Origin: Flavobacterium seoulense
GTDB lineage: Bacteria; Bacteroidota; Bacteroidia; Flavobacteriales; Flavobacteriaceae
Reading direction: 5' to 3'
DNA: 64,000 nucleotides
NCBI RefSeq assembly: GCF_000695795.1
Contig: NZ_JNCA01000001.1
Coordinates: forward strand, 372,001 to 436,000
Notes under the pieces: generated by a model
Databases searched by the model: none
Seen by the model: only the letters and a program-made list of their open reading frames with translations
What the model was told of the DNA's origin: nothing
Shown here: one piece after another, positions 24,891 to 32,788 of the stretch
Layout of the letters: each line of letters opens with the position of its first letter
How positions within the stretch are numbered: the stretch's first letter is position 1
Made by a program: the position numbers and the translations under genes

Positions 24891-26057
24891 TTATATAATT
24901 GATTTTATAAGAACTCCAAGAACTGCTGCAACTGCAATAATGTATGGTTCTTGAATTTTCTTTATGTATACTAAGGCAAAAATAGTTGTAATAGCTATTA
25001 GTGTTGTTGGGATATCTACTATACTTCTGGATGCGATTACGCCAACAGCTCCTACTAATGCTCCAACAACAGCTGCGGTAATGCCATCGACAAAAGCTTT
25101 GATAGATTGATTTTGTGCTATTTTATTAAAAGATGGAGCCAGGGCAATTGTAAATAAATAACAAGGTAAGAATGTGGCTAGAGCAGCAATCAAAGCTCCT
25201 TGAAAACCAGCGACTAAATAGCCTATAAAACCAACAGTAATAACAACAGGACCAGGTGTGATCATTGCAACTGCAACAGCGTCAATAAATTGTTGTTCGG
25301 ATAGCCATTGGTTTTCAATTACAACTCCGGAGTGTAAAAAAGGGACAATTGCTAATCCGCTGCCAAATACAAATGCTCCGGCTTCTGCAAAGAAAATAGC
25401 AATTTTGACAAGAGTGGAATGCTCACTGTTCCAAAATCCAATTTGTAATAGTATAATAGAATTGGAAGTTTTGTTGTTAAACCATTTTGGAGGTGCTTTG
25501 ATAAACATATATATCAGTCCTGCCAATACAAATAATACAATTTGTTCTTGTTGGGTAACTAATGTTATGATTACTGCAACTATGAAAAACAGCCATAATA
25601 ACCAATTGGTTTTAAAAGAGTTTAAATTGAATTTGCCAATTGATTTTATGGTCAGTTTATAAGAGCTCATTATGATTATGCCTATAACTGCTGCGCCAAC
25701 TCCATAAAAAACGGCTTGTATCCAGGATAAACCACCGTATAATTTATAAACTATTCCTAATAGTATAACCATTATAAATGAAGGTAAAATAAAAGCAAAT
25801 CCAATTAAGGTTGCTCCTAAGAAACTGTAATGTACAAATCCAAGATAAATTCCTAATTGTGCAGCTAATGGTCCAGGTGCTAATTGTGCTAAAGCTATGC
25901 CTTCTTTGTATTCTTCTTCTGAAATCCATTTTCTGTTTTCTACTAAATCCCGATGCATGTAGCCAACTAATGCTACAGGACCACCAAAACCAATTATTCC
26001 TAATTTTAGAAAATAAAAAGTTAATTCCTTTAAAGTATAATTTGGGTTTTCTTTCAT
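24891..26057 (-). CDS. chrA: Chromate transporter, two-domain (ChrA)
   Basis: A 388-residue inner-membrane protein of the CHR family with both halves present. The N-terminal half has LGIIGFGGPVALVGYMH (residues 17-33) and LAPGPLAAQLGIYLG; the C-terminal half repeats the pattern with AFVFGSGLAIVPFLHSG and ITPGPVVITVGFIGY. Long-chain CHR proteins export chromate driven by the proton gradient. It ends a three-gene minus-strand cassette, starting 11 bases after the small outer-membrane gene, with a ChrB-like regulator first; that context supports chromate or a related oxyanion as substrate. Confidence 0.92.
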   Translation of the reverse strand: MKENPNYTLKELTFYFLKLGIIGFGGPVALVGYMHRDLVENRKWISEEEYKEGIALAQLAPGPLAAQLGIYLGFVHYSFLGATLIGFAFILPSFIMVILLGIVYKLYGGLSWIQAVFYGVGAAVIGIIIMSSYKLTIKSIGKFNLNSFKTNWLLWLFFIVAVIITLVTQQEQIVLFVLAGLIYMFIKAPPKWFNNKTSNSIILLQIGFWNSEHSTLVKIAIFFAEAGAFVFGSGLAIVPFLHSGVVIENQWLSEQQFIDAVAVAMITPGPVVITVGFIGYLVAGFQGALIAALATFLPCYLFTIALAPSFNKIAQNQSIKAFVDGITAAVVGALVGAVGVIASRSIVDIPTTLIAITTIFALVYIKKIQEPYIIAVAAVLGVLIKSII

Positions 26058-26068
26058 GATTAGGTATT

Positions 26069-26572
26069 TTAAAAAGCAATACCTAATTGTATTCCTGAAG
26101 TGAATGTGGCAGGATGATCATTGCCAAGTCGTATTGGGAAGGGAAGAGAAACATAAAAACTGCTGCTCGGACCTTTTACTACCGTTTTGGTTATTACCGG
26201 AGTAACCCCGAAACGGCCACTGGTTTCAAAAGCTGCTCTTCCTGCAAAAGTATAGCCATGTCCTAAAGCAACGAGTACACCAGGATGAAATAATATGCTG
26301 TTTACTTTGCTAATTCCGTCATCAGTTTTGATGCTGGGAGCGATTTCGAATGAAAAACCAATTTTAGCGTTTTTCCAGATATTAATTCCTGTTGGAAAAT
26401 TTACGGCATAATAATCTCTAAAATTTACAGCGGTTTCTTCACTGCTAATAGTTGCGATAGGATGCATTACTGAAAAATATCCGGTTATTTTTGGATATGT
26501 AGTGGTTTGTGCAATAGCAGTTATAGAAAATACGAATAAGACCGAAGTCAGAAAATGTTTGAAATGTGTCAT
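26069..26572 (-). CDS. Small outer-membrane beta-barrel-like protein of the chr cassette
   Basis: A 167-residue protein with a signal peptide (MTHFKHFLTSVLFVFS, cut after IAQ near residue 22). The rest alternates hydrophobic and polar residues as in small beta-barrels, with conserved-looking FPTGINIWKNAKIGFSFEIAPSI and a C-terminal aromatic (GIQLGIAF), the usual signal for outer-membrane insertion. I use the ATG at 26572; another ATG 7 codons upstream is possible. I do not recognise a function. Its place between regulator and ChrA, with an 11-base gap to chrA, suggests it helps oxyanion passage or efflux across the outer membrane. Confidence 0.6.
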   Translation of the reverse strand: MTHFKHFLTSVLFVFSITAIAQTTTYPKITGYFSVMHPIATISSEETAVNFRDYYAVNFPTGINIWKNAKIGFSFEIAPSIKTDDGISKVNSILFHPGVLVALGHGYTFAGRAAFETSGRFGVTPVITKTVVKGPSSSFYVSLPFPIRLGNDHPATFTSGIQLGIAF

Positions 26573-26626
26573 AAATAGTTTTATTTTTCGCAAAACTATT
26601 ATGATTGAAAAAGTATAAATAGTATG

Positions 26627-27496
26627 TTATTTACCTTTTGTATCTGAATTACTTTTTTGTGTGATTTTTCGATAGGAAGAAGGATTTTTTCCGGTACTTT
26701 GTTTAAATATTCTCGTAAAATGACTTTGGTCTGAAAAACCGGTCATATAGGCTATTTCGGTAAGTGTGTAAGTGGAATTCTGAATAAGATGTATTGCTTT
26801 TTCAATTCGTAATTTTCTAACATAATCTCCAAAATTAAGATCTTCAAAATACTTGGAAAACTCTCTGGATAAATAAGAAGGATTGAGTTCTAAATCATTA
26901 GAGATTTTTTTTAAGTCAAAGGTAAATTGAGTGTCAATTTGGTCCTGAATAATTGCTTTCAAATCTTTAACCCATGCAGGTGTCTTTTTGCTGTTGGTTT
27001 TATTGTCTTTGAGGAATTTATTATATACTTCGTGTAGCATATTTTCAAAAGGACTATTCTGTAAATGTTTTTGCTTATGCAAATGTGTAGCCCAACTGTA
27101 TAATGCATCATAAATGATCATTCCGTTTTCTAATAATTTATAATCATCGGTAATGTTATAGGAAAGCCCTGCCGAAATTGCCCAAAGTCCTGCTGATTCT
27201 TTTGCAATATCGTGTCGGTCAGTGTCGGCTCCCCGAACAATATCGGCGATAATCAGAATGGCGGGATCTTTGATTTTGTATTTTTTTACAATGTAATCAA
27301 AAGTACATTTTTCCTCATAGTGGGTGAATTCTACATTAGGAATGTCGAATGGAATAGCATCTAATTCTTTTGCTTTAGATAACACTTCGTCGAAAGGAAC
27401 GTAAATAAATTCGGCCTCCTTATCTACAAGTTTCTTTATTAACCAAGGGGAAGCTATTCGGTCAATTTTAGGTCGTTCTCTGGTGATCCATTTCAT
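26627..27496 (-). CDS. ChrB-domain / AraC-type HTH fusion regulator
   Basis: A 289-residue fusion. Residues 1-150 match the chromate-resistance ChrB C-terminal domain: DRIASPWLIKKLVDKEAEFI near 9-28, FDIPNVEFTHYEEKCTFDYI, DPAILIIADIVRGADTDRH and a closing YDALYSW. Residues 190-289 are an AraC/XylS DNA-binding domain with two helix-turn-helices and the signature IAYMTGFSDQSHFTRIFK. I start at the ATG at 27496 (MKWITRERPKIDRIASPW), since upstream residues do not fit the family. It leads the cassette, 54 bases before the outer-membrane gene, and is a natural candidate for a chromate-responsive activator of the operon. Confidence 0.85.
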   Translation of the reverse strand: MKWITRERPKIDRIASPWLIKKLVDKEAEFIYVPFDEVLSKAKELDAIPFDIPNVEFTHYEEKCTFDYIVKKYKIKDPAILIIADIVRGADTDRHDIAKESAGLWAISAGLSYNITDDYKLLENGMIIYDALYSWATHLHKQKHLQNSPFENMLHEVYNKFLKDNKTNSKKTPAWVKDLKAIIQDQIDTQFTFDLKKISNDLELNPSYLSREFSKYFEDLNFGDYVRKLRIEKAIHLIQNSTYTLTEIAYMTGFSDQSHFTRIFKQSTGKNPSSYRKITQKSNSDTKGK

Positions 27497-27668
27497 AGGA
27501 AAAATTATTTTGATGTAAAAATAAGGGAATAGACTTGGTTTTCGTTTATGGTAAGAATGAAAAATGGAATATCTTAAAATTACCACAATCTTAACACCGA
27601 TTCCAAATAGGAATCTGTATTTTCATAACTTCGAAAAAATCTATTGCCAAACTGAAACATTCTTAGTT

Positions 27669-29936
27669 ATGAAAAATACCAAATTACAAGCTTTTATTCC
27701 GCTATTTTATATTGTATGGTCTGATAGTTTGTTGACCGAAAAAGGGTTTTTTACGTTGCATGAATTTATTGATTCGCAGGATTGGCTTTCGGCAGAAGAA
27801 AAAGAGTTTTTGTTTTCGAAAATAACAATTGCTAATCCGCCGTCTCGTCAGGATATTACTGATTGGCGAAATAAAATTGAAGAAATTATTCAAAATCGAC
27901 CTGAAATAAAATCGGTTTTTGAAGTTGTTGTTGCGCTTTCCGGAGATGATGAAATAATTCAGGGATTAGAAATTGCTTTTGTAAAACTTGAAAATGATTT
28001 AGGTATTTTAGGTGAGGAAGCGATTAGTAATTTTAAATCGAAAGCGCAATCGCATACAGTTAATTCGCATACAGAAGCCAGTTTTGATGTTAATAAAATC
28101 ACTGCTATTTTAGATGGAGCTCAGGCACCGATTATTAATAAAGTAAAATCGGTTATTTCGAGACCTGAATTTCAATATGAAACTTCGACGGATATTGGGG
28201 TTTATCGTCAAAAAGTACTGGATTGGTGTAAAATCCTGGCCGATGAAAATCTCGGGAATATGGCTTATCCAAAAAAATACGGCGGTGGTGAAAACATAGC
28301 TGATTATTTTTCGATAATGGAAACGTTAAGTTACCACGATTTGAGTTTGGTAATTAAATTTGGAGTGCAATTTGGACTTTGGGGAATGAGTGTGCAGTCA
28401 TTAGGAACCGAAAAACATTATGTTAAATATTTAAAAGATATTGGAGCGCTAAAATTACCAGGATGTTTTGCAATGACGGAAACGCATCATGGTTCGAATG
28501 TGAAAGGACTGGAAACAACGGCTACTTATAATCACGAAAATCAAACGTTTGTAATTCATACACCACACGAAAAAGCCCAAAAAGAATATATTGGAAATGC
28601 TGCATTGCATGGACAAATGGCAACTGTTTTTGCGAAACTTATTATTGCCGGACAAGATCACGGTGTGAATGCTTTTGTGGTTCCTTTGCGTGATGAAAAT
28701 GGTGTGGTTTTAAAAGGAATTACCATCGGCGATTGCGGTCATAAAATGGGGTTGAATGGAGTAGATAATGGTACAATCCGTTTTGATAATGTGGTGATTC
28801 CTAAAGAAAATATGCTGGATCGTTTTGCTTCAGTAAATGATAAAGGCGAATTTGAAAGTCCGATTCCAAGTGATAACCGACGTTTTTTTACGATGTTGGG
28901 AACTTTGGTTGGTGGGCGAATTGGAATTCCTCGCTCGGCTTTGGCTGCTGCCAAAAGCGGATTGGCAATTGCTATAAAATACAGTGATCAGCGAAAGCAA
29001 TTTGGTCCGGAAAATGGAGAGGAGGTACCGATTTTAAATTACCGAATGCATCAGCGTAGATTATTGATTCCATTGGCTAAAACCTATGCAATACATTTTG
29101 CTTTGCAATATTTGACTAAACGTTTTATTAATAAAACGGAAGCAGAAATGCAGGAAATAGAAGCTTTGGCAGCAGGTTTAAAATCGTATTCAACCTGGAA
29201 TACAACGGCAACTTTGCAGGAATGTCGTGAGGCTTGTGGTGGAAAAGGTTATTTGTCTGAAAATAGAATCGATGCCTTAAAAAATGATACTGAAATTTAC
29301 ACGACTTTTGAAGGCGATAATACGGTTTTGATGCAATTAGTAGCTAAGAATCGTTTGGCTGAGTTTCGAAAAGCTTTTGGAGAAATGGGATCTTTAGGAA
29401 TTATCAATTATGTGTATGAAAATGCTAAATCGGCAATAGCGGAGAAAAATCCGGTGGTTATTCGAAAAACGGATGATGAACATTTGCTGGATAGCCAGTT
29501 TCATTTGCAGGCTTTTCAACATCGCGAAAAAACTATTTTAGCTTCGGCAGCTAAACGTATCAAAAAATTAGTCGATAGTGGTTTGGATGCTTATGATGCT
29601 TTTAATGTAGTGCAACACCAAATGATAGACGTGGCTGAGGCTTATCTGGATAGTGTGGTTTTAGAGCAGTTTCAAATTGCGATTGAGGCTGTGAAAGATG
29701 AAAAAAGTAAAGCTATTTTAACGAAATTGAATCAGTTGTTTGCGCTTTCTCAAATAGAAATAAATAAAGCCTGGTATCTGGAAGATGGTTATATGGAAGC
29801 GGTAAAAACGAAAGCGATCAGAAAAATGGTGAATCAACTCTGTTGGGATATTCGACCGGATGCTGTGGCGTTAGTTGATGCTTTTGCAATACCAGATTCT
29901 TGTTTGGCGGCGCCTATTGTAGTTGGAGAAAAATAA
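27669..29936 (+). CDS. Long acyl-CoA dehydrogenase/oxidase-like flavoprotein
   Basis: A 755-residue FAD enzyme, longer than classic acyl-CoA dehydrogenases (about 380) and closer to peroxisomal acyl-CoA oxidases in layout. An N-terminal helical extension (about 1-165) precedes the core: CFAMTETHHGSNVKGLETTATY near 270 binds substrate and flavin, GDCGHKMGLNGVDNG near 355 is the beta domain, and ECREACGGKGYLSENRIDAL near 518 is the FAD-binding signature. IYTTFEGDNTVLMQL near 541 has the Glu used as catalytic base in the oxidase branch. It likely starts fatty acid beta-oxidation. I start at MKNTKLQAF (27669); upstream codons look non-coding. A terminator follows. Confidence 0.87.
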   Translation: MKNTKLQAFIPLFYIVWSDSLLTEKGFFTLHEFIDSQDWLSAEEKEFLFSKITIANPPSRQDITDWRNKIEEIIQNRPEIKSVFEVVVALSGDDEIIQGLEIAFVKLENDLGILGEEAISNFKSKAQSHTVNSHTEASFDVNKITAILDGAQAPIINKVKSVISRPEFQYETSTDIGVYRQKVLDWCKILADENLGNMAYPKKYGGGENIADYFSIMETLSYHDLSLVIKFGVQFGLWGMSVQSLGTEKHYVKYLKDIGALKLPGCFAMTETHHGSNVKGLETTATYNHENQTFVIHTPHEKAQKEYIGNAALHGQMATVFAKLIIAGQDHGVNAFVVPLRDENGVVLKGITIGDCGHKMGLNGVDNGTIRFDNVVIPKENMLDRFASVNDKGEFESPIPSDNRRFFTMLGTLVGGRIGIPRSALAAAKSGLAIAIKYSDQRKQFGPENGEEVPILNYRMHQRRLLIPLAKTYAIHFALQYLTKRFINKTEAEMQEIEALAAGLKSYSTWNTTATLQECREACGGKGYLSENRIDALKNDTEIYTTFEGDNTVLMQLVAKNRLAEFRKAFGEMGSLGIINYVYENAKSAIAEKNPVVIRKTDDEHLLDSQFHLQAFQHREKTILASAAKRIKKLVDSGLDAYDAFNVVQHQMIDVAEAYLDSVVLEQFQIAIEAVKDEKSKAILTKLNQLFALSQIEINKAWYLEDGYMEAVKTKAIRKMVNQLCWDIRPDAVALVDAFAIPDSCLAAPIVVGEK

Positions 29937-29956
29937 AAAAAATGTTTTAAAAATAG

Positions 29957-29994
29957 AAAAGCCCAAATTGTTTAAAATTTGGGCTTTTGTTTTG
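29957..29994 (+). terminator. Bidirectional terminator between acyl-CoA dehydrogenase and Usp genes
   Basis: A 13-bp perfect stem (aaaagcccaaatt, 29957-29969, with its complement at 29976-29988) and T-rich tail on the plus strand; the A-run on the left gives a T-run for the convergent minus-strand gene. Confidence 0.88.
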
Positions 29995-30003
29995 TTGCTC
30001 TTT

Positions 30004-30828
30004 CTATATTTTAAAAACGATAAGGGGTTTTGATGCGTGATTGGCTAAGTCTTCGCTGATGCTTCCGGTGAAGAAATGAGTGAATCCGGTTCGTCCATGC
30101 GTGCACAGACTTATTAAATCGGCATTAATGCTGTTGGAGAAATTTATAATTCCTTTTTCAACATTCGTGTCGTTGTAAATATGGGTTGAGAAATTTTTGA
30201 CTGGAAATCCGCTAATGAAATTTTGCATTGTTTTTTCGGTTAAATCTGTGGTTTTGAAACTATTTGGAGTACAGATTGTTACTAAATGAAGTTTTGCATC
30301 AAATGTATTGGCAAAGTCAAGAATCTTTTCAAACGGTTTTTTAATTTCTTCTAAGAAATCAGAGGCGAAAACAATATTTTTCGGATGAAATTCAGGTATT
30401 TCTTCTTTAATTACTAATACTGGAGCATTCGATAAACGAACCACTTTTTCAGTATTAGAACCAATAATTATTTCTTCAATTCCCGAAGTGCCATTCGATC
30501 CCATAATTATTAAATCAATATCTTGTTCCTTGCTATAGGAAATAATGGCGTGTGATGGTTTCTCAACTTTGATAGAATCTGTGATGATTAGACCGTTGAG
30601 GAAACTTTTTTCTTTTATGAATTGAATGGTTTCTTTTGCTTTTTGTATAAAAAGCATGACTTCGGGTATAGGAGCACCGCCGGTAATGGCATCGTTCATT
30701 TGGCTGGGAATTTCCAGCATGTGTAATAAATGAATTTCTGCATTATTGATTCGGGCTATTTGAGCGGCTACTTTAAGTGCGTTTTCGGCCTGGATTGAAA
30801 AATCGGTAGGGACTAATATCTTTTTCAT
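30004..30828 (-). CDS. Tandem universal stress protein (UspA family)
   Basis: A 274-residue cytoplasmic protein with two Usp domains (about 1-142 and 150-274). Domain 1 starts with KKILVPTDFSIQAENALKVA and has the ATP-binding pattern GSNGTSGIEEIIIGSNTEKV (G-2x-G-9x-G-S). Domain 2 starts with NIVFASDFLEEIKKPFEKIL and has THGRTGFTHFFTGSISEDL, with the same pattern. Tandem Usp proteins respond to starvation and stress; the partner is unknown. It is monocistronic and convergent with the acyl-CoA dehydrogenase gene. Confidence 0.9.
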   Translation of the reverse strand: MKKILVPTDFSIQAENALKVAAQIARINNAEIHLLHMLEIPSQMNDAITGGAPIPEVMLFIQKAKETIQFIKEKSFLNGLIITDSIKVEKPSHAIISYSKEQDIDLIIMGSNGTSGIEEIIIGSNTEKVVRLSNAPVLVIKEEIPEFHPKNIVFASDFLEEIKKPFEKILDFANTFDAKLHLVTICTPNSFKTTDLTEKTMQNFISGFPVKNFSTHIYNDTNVEKGIINFSNSINADLISLCTHGRTGFTHFFTGSISEDLANHASKPLIVFKI

Positions 30829-30913
30829 GATTTTTAAGGTTTGGGGTGTATGTAAAATTAAAATTTGTCTTAATAATAAAGGTACGGAATAATTTTACAG
30901 CAATCAATTATTT

Positions 30914-30942
30914 TTGGTTTATAAAAATAAACACTATATTTG
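30914..30942 (+). promoter_or_regulatory. Promoter of rimP-nusA-infB
   Basis: TTG (30914-30916) and TATATTTG (30935-30942) are 18 bases apart, matching the Bacteroidota promoter. Transcription should start near 30948, giving a leader of about 58 bases that contains a terminator-like hairpin. Confidence 0.75.
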
Positions 30943-30970
30943 TGCCGTTATTTATTAAAATCTAGATAAT

Positions 30971-30995
30971 GAGGGGACTAAATGTCCCCTCTTTT
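30971..30995 (+). terminator. Terminator-like hairpin in the rimP leader
   Basis: A perfect 8-bp GC-rich stem GAGGGGAC/GTCCCCTC (30971-30978 with 30984-30991), a 5-base loop and then TTTTT. It lies between the promoter and the rimP start codon, so it could attenuate the rimP-nusA-infB operon, in which NusA itself is a termination/antitermination factor. A simple upstream terminator is less likely, since no plus-strand gene precedes it. Confidence 0.7.
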
Positions 30996-31005
30996 TATAA
31001 AAAAT

Positions 31006-31470
31006 ATGACATTTAAAGAGAAAGTAAATACATTGTTAGTGGAGGCTCTTGCAGAAAAGCCAACACTTTTTTTGATTGATTTGACTATCACTGATGCATT
31101 TAAAGTTATGATAACTTTAGATGATGATAATGGTGTAATTTTGCAGGACTGTATTGATGTAAGTCGGGCAATAGAGAGTAATCTGGATAGAGAAGAACAG
31201 GATTATTCGTTAGAAGTAGCTTCGGTAGGAGTAGGTTCTCCGTTAAAAATGGTGCGCCAATATATCAAGAATATTGGTAGAACCCTGATAGTGACTACGA
31301 ATACTGAAAAAATTGAAGCTGAATTAGTAGATGCTAATGAAGATTTCATAATTTTGTCTTGGAAAGCAAGAGAGCCTAAAAAAGTAGGAAAAGGAAAAGA
31401 AACAGTACAGAAAGAACAACAAATCCCTTATACAGAAATTAAAGAGGCGGTTGTTACAGTAACATTTTAA
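31006..31470 (+). CDS. rimP: Ribosome maturation factor RimP
   Basis: A 154-residue two-domain protein needed for 30S subunit maturation. The N-terminal alpha/beta domain (about 1-78) includes [18 protein letters not shown], the equivalent of the family LEVSSPGLDRPL motif; the C-terminal part is an Sm-like beta barrel (about 80-154). Start at 31006 ([15 protein letters not shown]): an ATG eight codons upstream lies inside the leader hairpin and is unlikely. It precedes nusA by 14 bases in the conserved rimP-nusA-infB order. Confidence 0.92.
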   Translation: MTFKEKVNTLLVEALAEKPTLFLIDLTITDAFKVMITLDDDNGVILQDCIDVSRAIESNLDREEQDYSLEVASVGVGSPLKMVRQYIKNIGRTLIVTTNTEKIEAELVDANEDFIILSWKAREPKKVGKGKETVQKEQQIPYTEIKEAVVTVTF

Positions 31471-31484
31471 TTTAAAGAATTCGC

Positions 31485-32738
31485 ATGGAAAATTTAGCAT
31501 TAATCGATTCATTTTCAGAGTTTAAAGATGATAAACTTATTGATCGTGTAACGCTTATGGCAATTTTAGAAGATGTATTTAGAAATGCATTGAAGAAAAA
31601 ATACGGTTCAGATGATAATTTCGATATCATTATCAATCCTGATAAAGGAGATATGGAAATTTGGAGAAGGAGAGTAATCGTTGCTGATGAAGATTTGGAT
31701 TTCGAAAATGAAGAGATTACTTTGACAGAGGCCAGAAAAATTGAAGCGGATTTTGAAATTGGAGAAGAGGTTTCTGAAGAAGTTAAATTGATTGATTTAG
31801 GAAGAAGAGCGATTTTGGCTTTACGTCAAAATTTGATTTCTAAAATCCATGAACACGATAATACTAATCTTTATAAGCAATTTAAAGATTTAATAGGCGA
31901 TATTTACACCGCCGAAGTACACCATGTTCGTCCAAGAGTAGTTATTCTTGTGGACGATGAAGGAAATGAGATTGTTTTACCAAAAGAAAAACAAATTCCG
32001 TCTGACTTTTTCCGTAAAGGAGATAACGTACGTGGAATTATCGAAAGCGTAGAATTAAAAGGAAATAAGCCTCAAATTATTATGTCTAGAACTTCTGAGA
32101 AGTTTTTAGAAAAATTATTTGAACAAGAAATTCCAGAGGTTTTTGATGGTTTAATTAACATCAAAAAAGTAGTGAGAATTCCAGGTGAAAAAGCAAAAGT
32201 AGCTGTAGATTCTTATGATGACAGAATTGACCCAGTTGGGGCTTGTGTGGGAATGAAAGGATCTCGTATTCATGGTATCGTTCGTGAATTAGGAAATGAG
32301 AATATTGATGTAATCAACTATACAAACAACATTCAGTTGTTTATAACAAGAGCATTGAGTCCTGCTAAGGTGTCTTCGATTAAAATTAATGAAGAGGCTA
32401 AAAGAGCAGATGTATATTTGAAATTAGAAGAAGTTTCTAAAGCGATTGGTAGAGGAGGACATAACATTAAATTAGCTGGTTTGTTAACTGGTTATGAATT
32501 AGATGTTATTAGAGAAGGAGATGTTGAAGGTACTACAGCTGATGAAGACGATGTTGAATTAACAGAGTTTTCAGATGAAATTGAAGAATGGATTATAGAA
32601 GAATTTGCAAAAATTGGTTTAGATACTGCAAAAAGTATTTTAAAGCATGATGTAGAAGACTTAGTAAGAAGAACAGATCTTGAAGAGGAAACAATTCTTG
32701 ATGTAATGAAAATATTGAAAGAAGAGTTCGATAGTTAG
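31485..32738 (+). CDS. nusA: Transcription termination/antitermination factor NusA
   Basis: A 417-residue RNA polymerase-binding protein. The N-terminal domain (about 1-125) is followed by an S1 domain (about 130-205) and two KH domains. VGACVGMKGSRIHGIVREL near 251 and IGRGGHNIKLAGLLTGYEL near 320 are the two RNA-binding GxxG loops. It lacks the C-terminal acidic repeats of E. coli NusA, as is usual outside Proteobacteria. The second gene of rimP-nusA-infB, it is possibly subject to leader attenuation. Confidence 0.97.
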   Translation: MENLALIDSFSEFKDDKLIDRVTLMAILEDVFRNALKKKYGSDDNFDIIINPDKGDMEIWRRRVIVADEDLDFENEEITLTEARKIEADFEIGEEVSEEVKLIDLGRRAILALRQNLISKIHEHDNTNLYKQFKDLIGDIYTAEVHHVRPRVVILVDDEGNEIVLPKEKQIPSDFFRKGDNVRGIIESVELKGNKPQIIMSRTSEKFLEKLFEQEIPEVFDGLINIKKVVRIPGEKAKVAVDSYDDRIDPVGACVGMKGSRIHGIVRELGNENIDVINYTNNIQLFITRALSPAKVSSIKINEEAKRADVYLKLEEVSKAIGRGGHNIKLAGLLTGYELDVIREGDVEGTTADEDDVELTEFSDEIEEWIIEEFAKIGLDTAKSILKHDVEDLVRRTDLEEETILDVMKILKEEFDS

Positions 32739-32788
32739 TTCTATACTTCTAAGCAACACAACGAAATAGGTAATAATAAAAAGGTTAT

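Noticed and set aside
25258..25662. Open plus-strand frame antisense to chrA, 134 codons
   Set aside because: The chrA frame has clear paired CHR motifs on the minus strand; the opposite frame has none.
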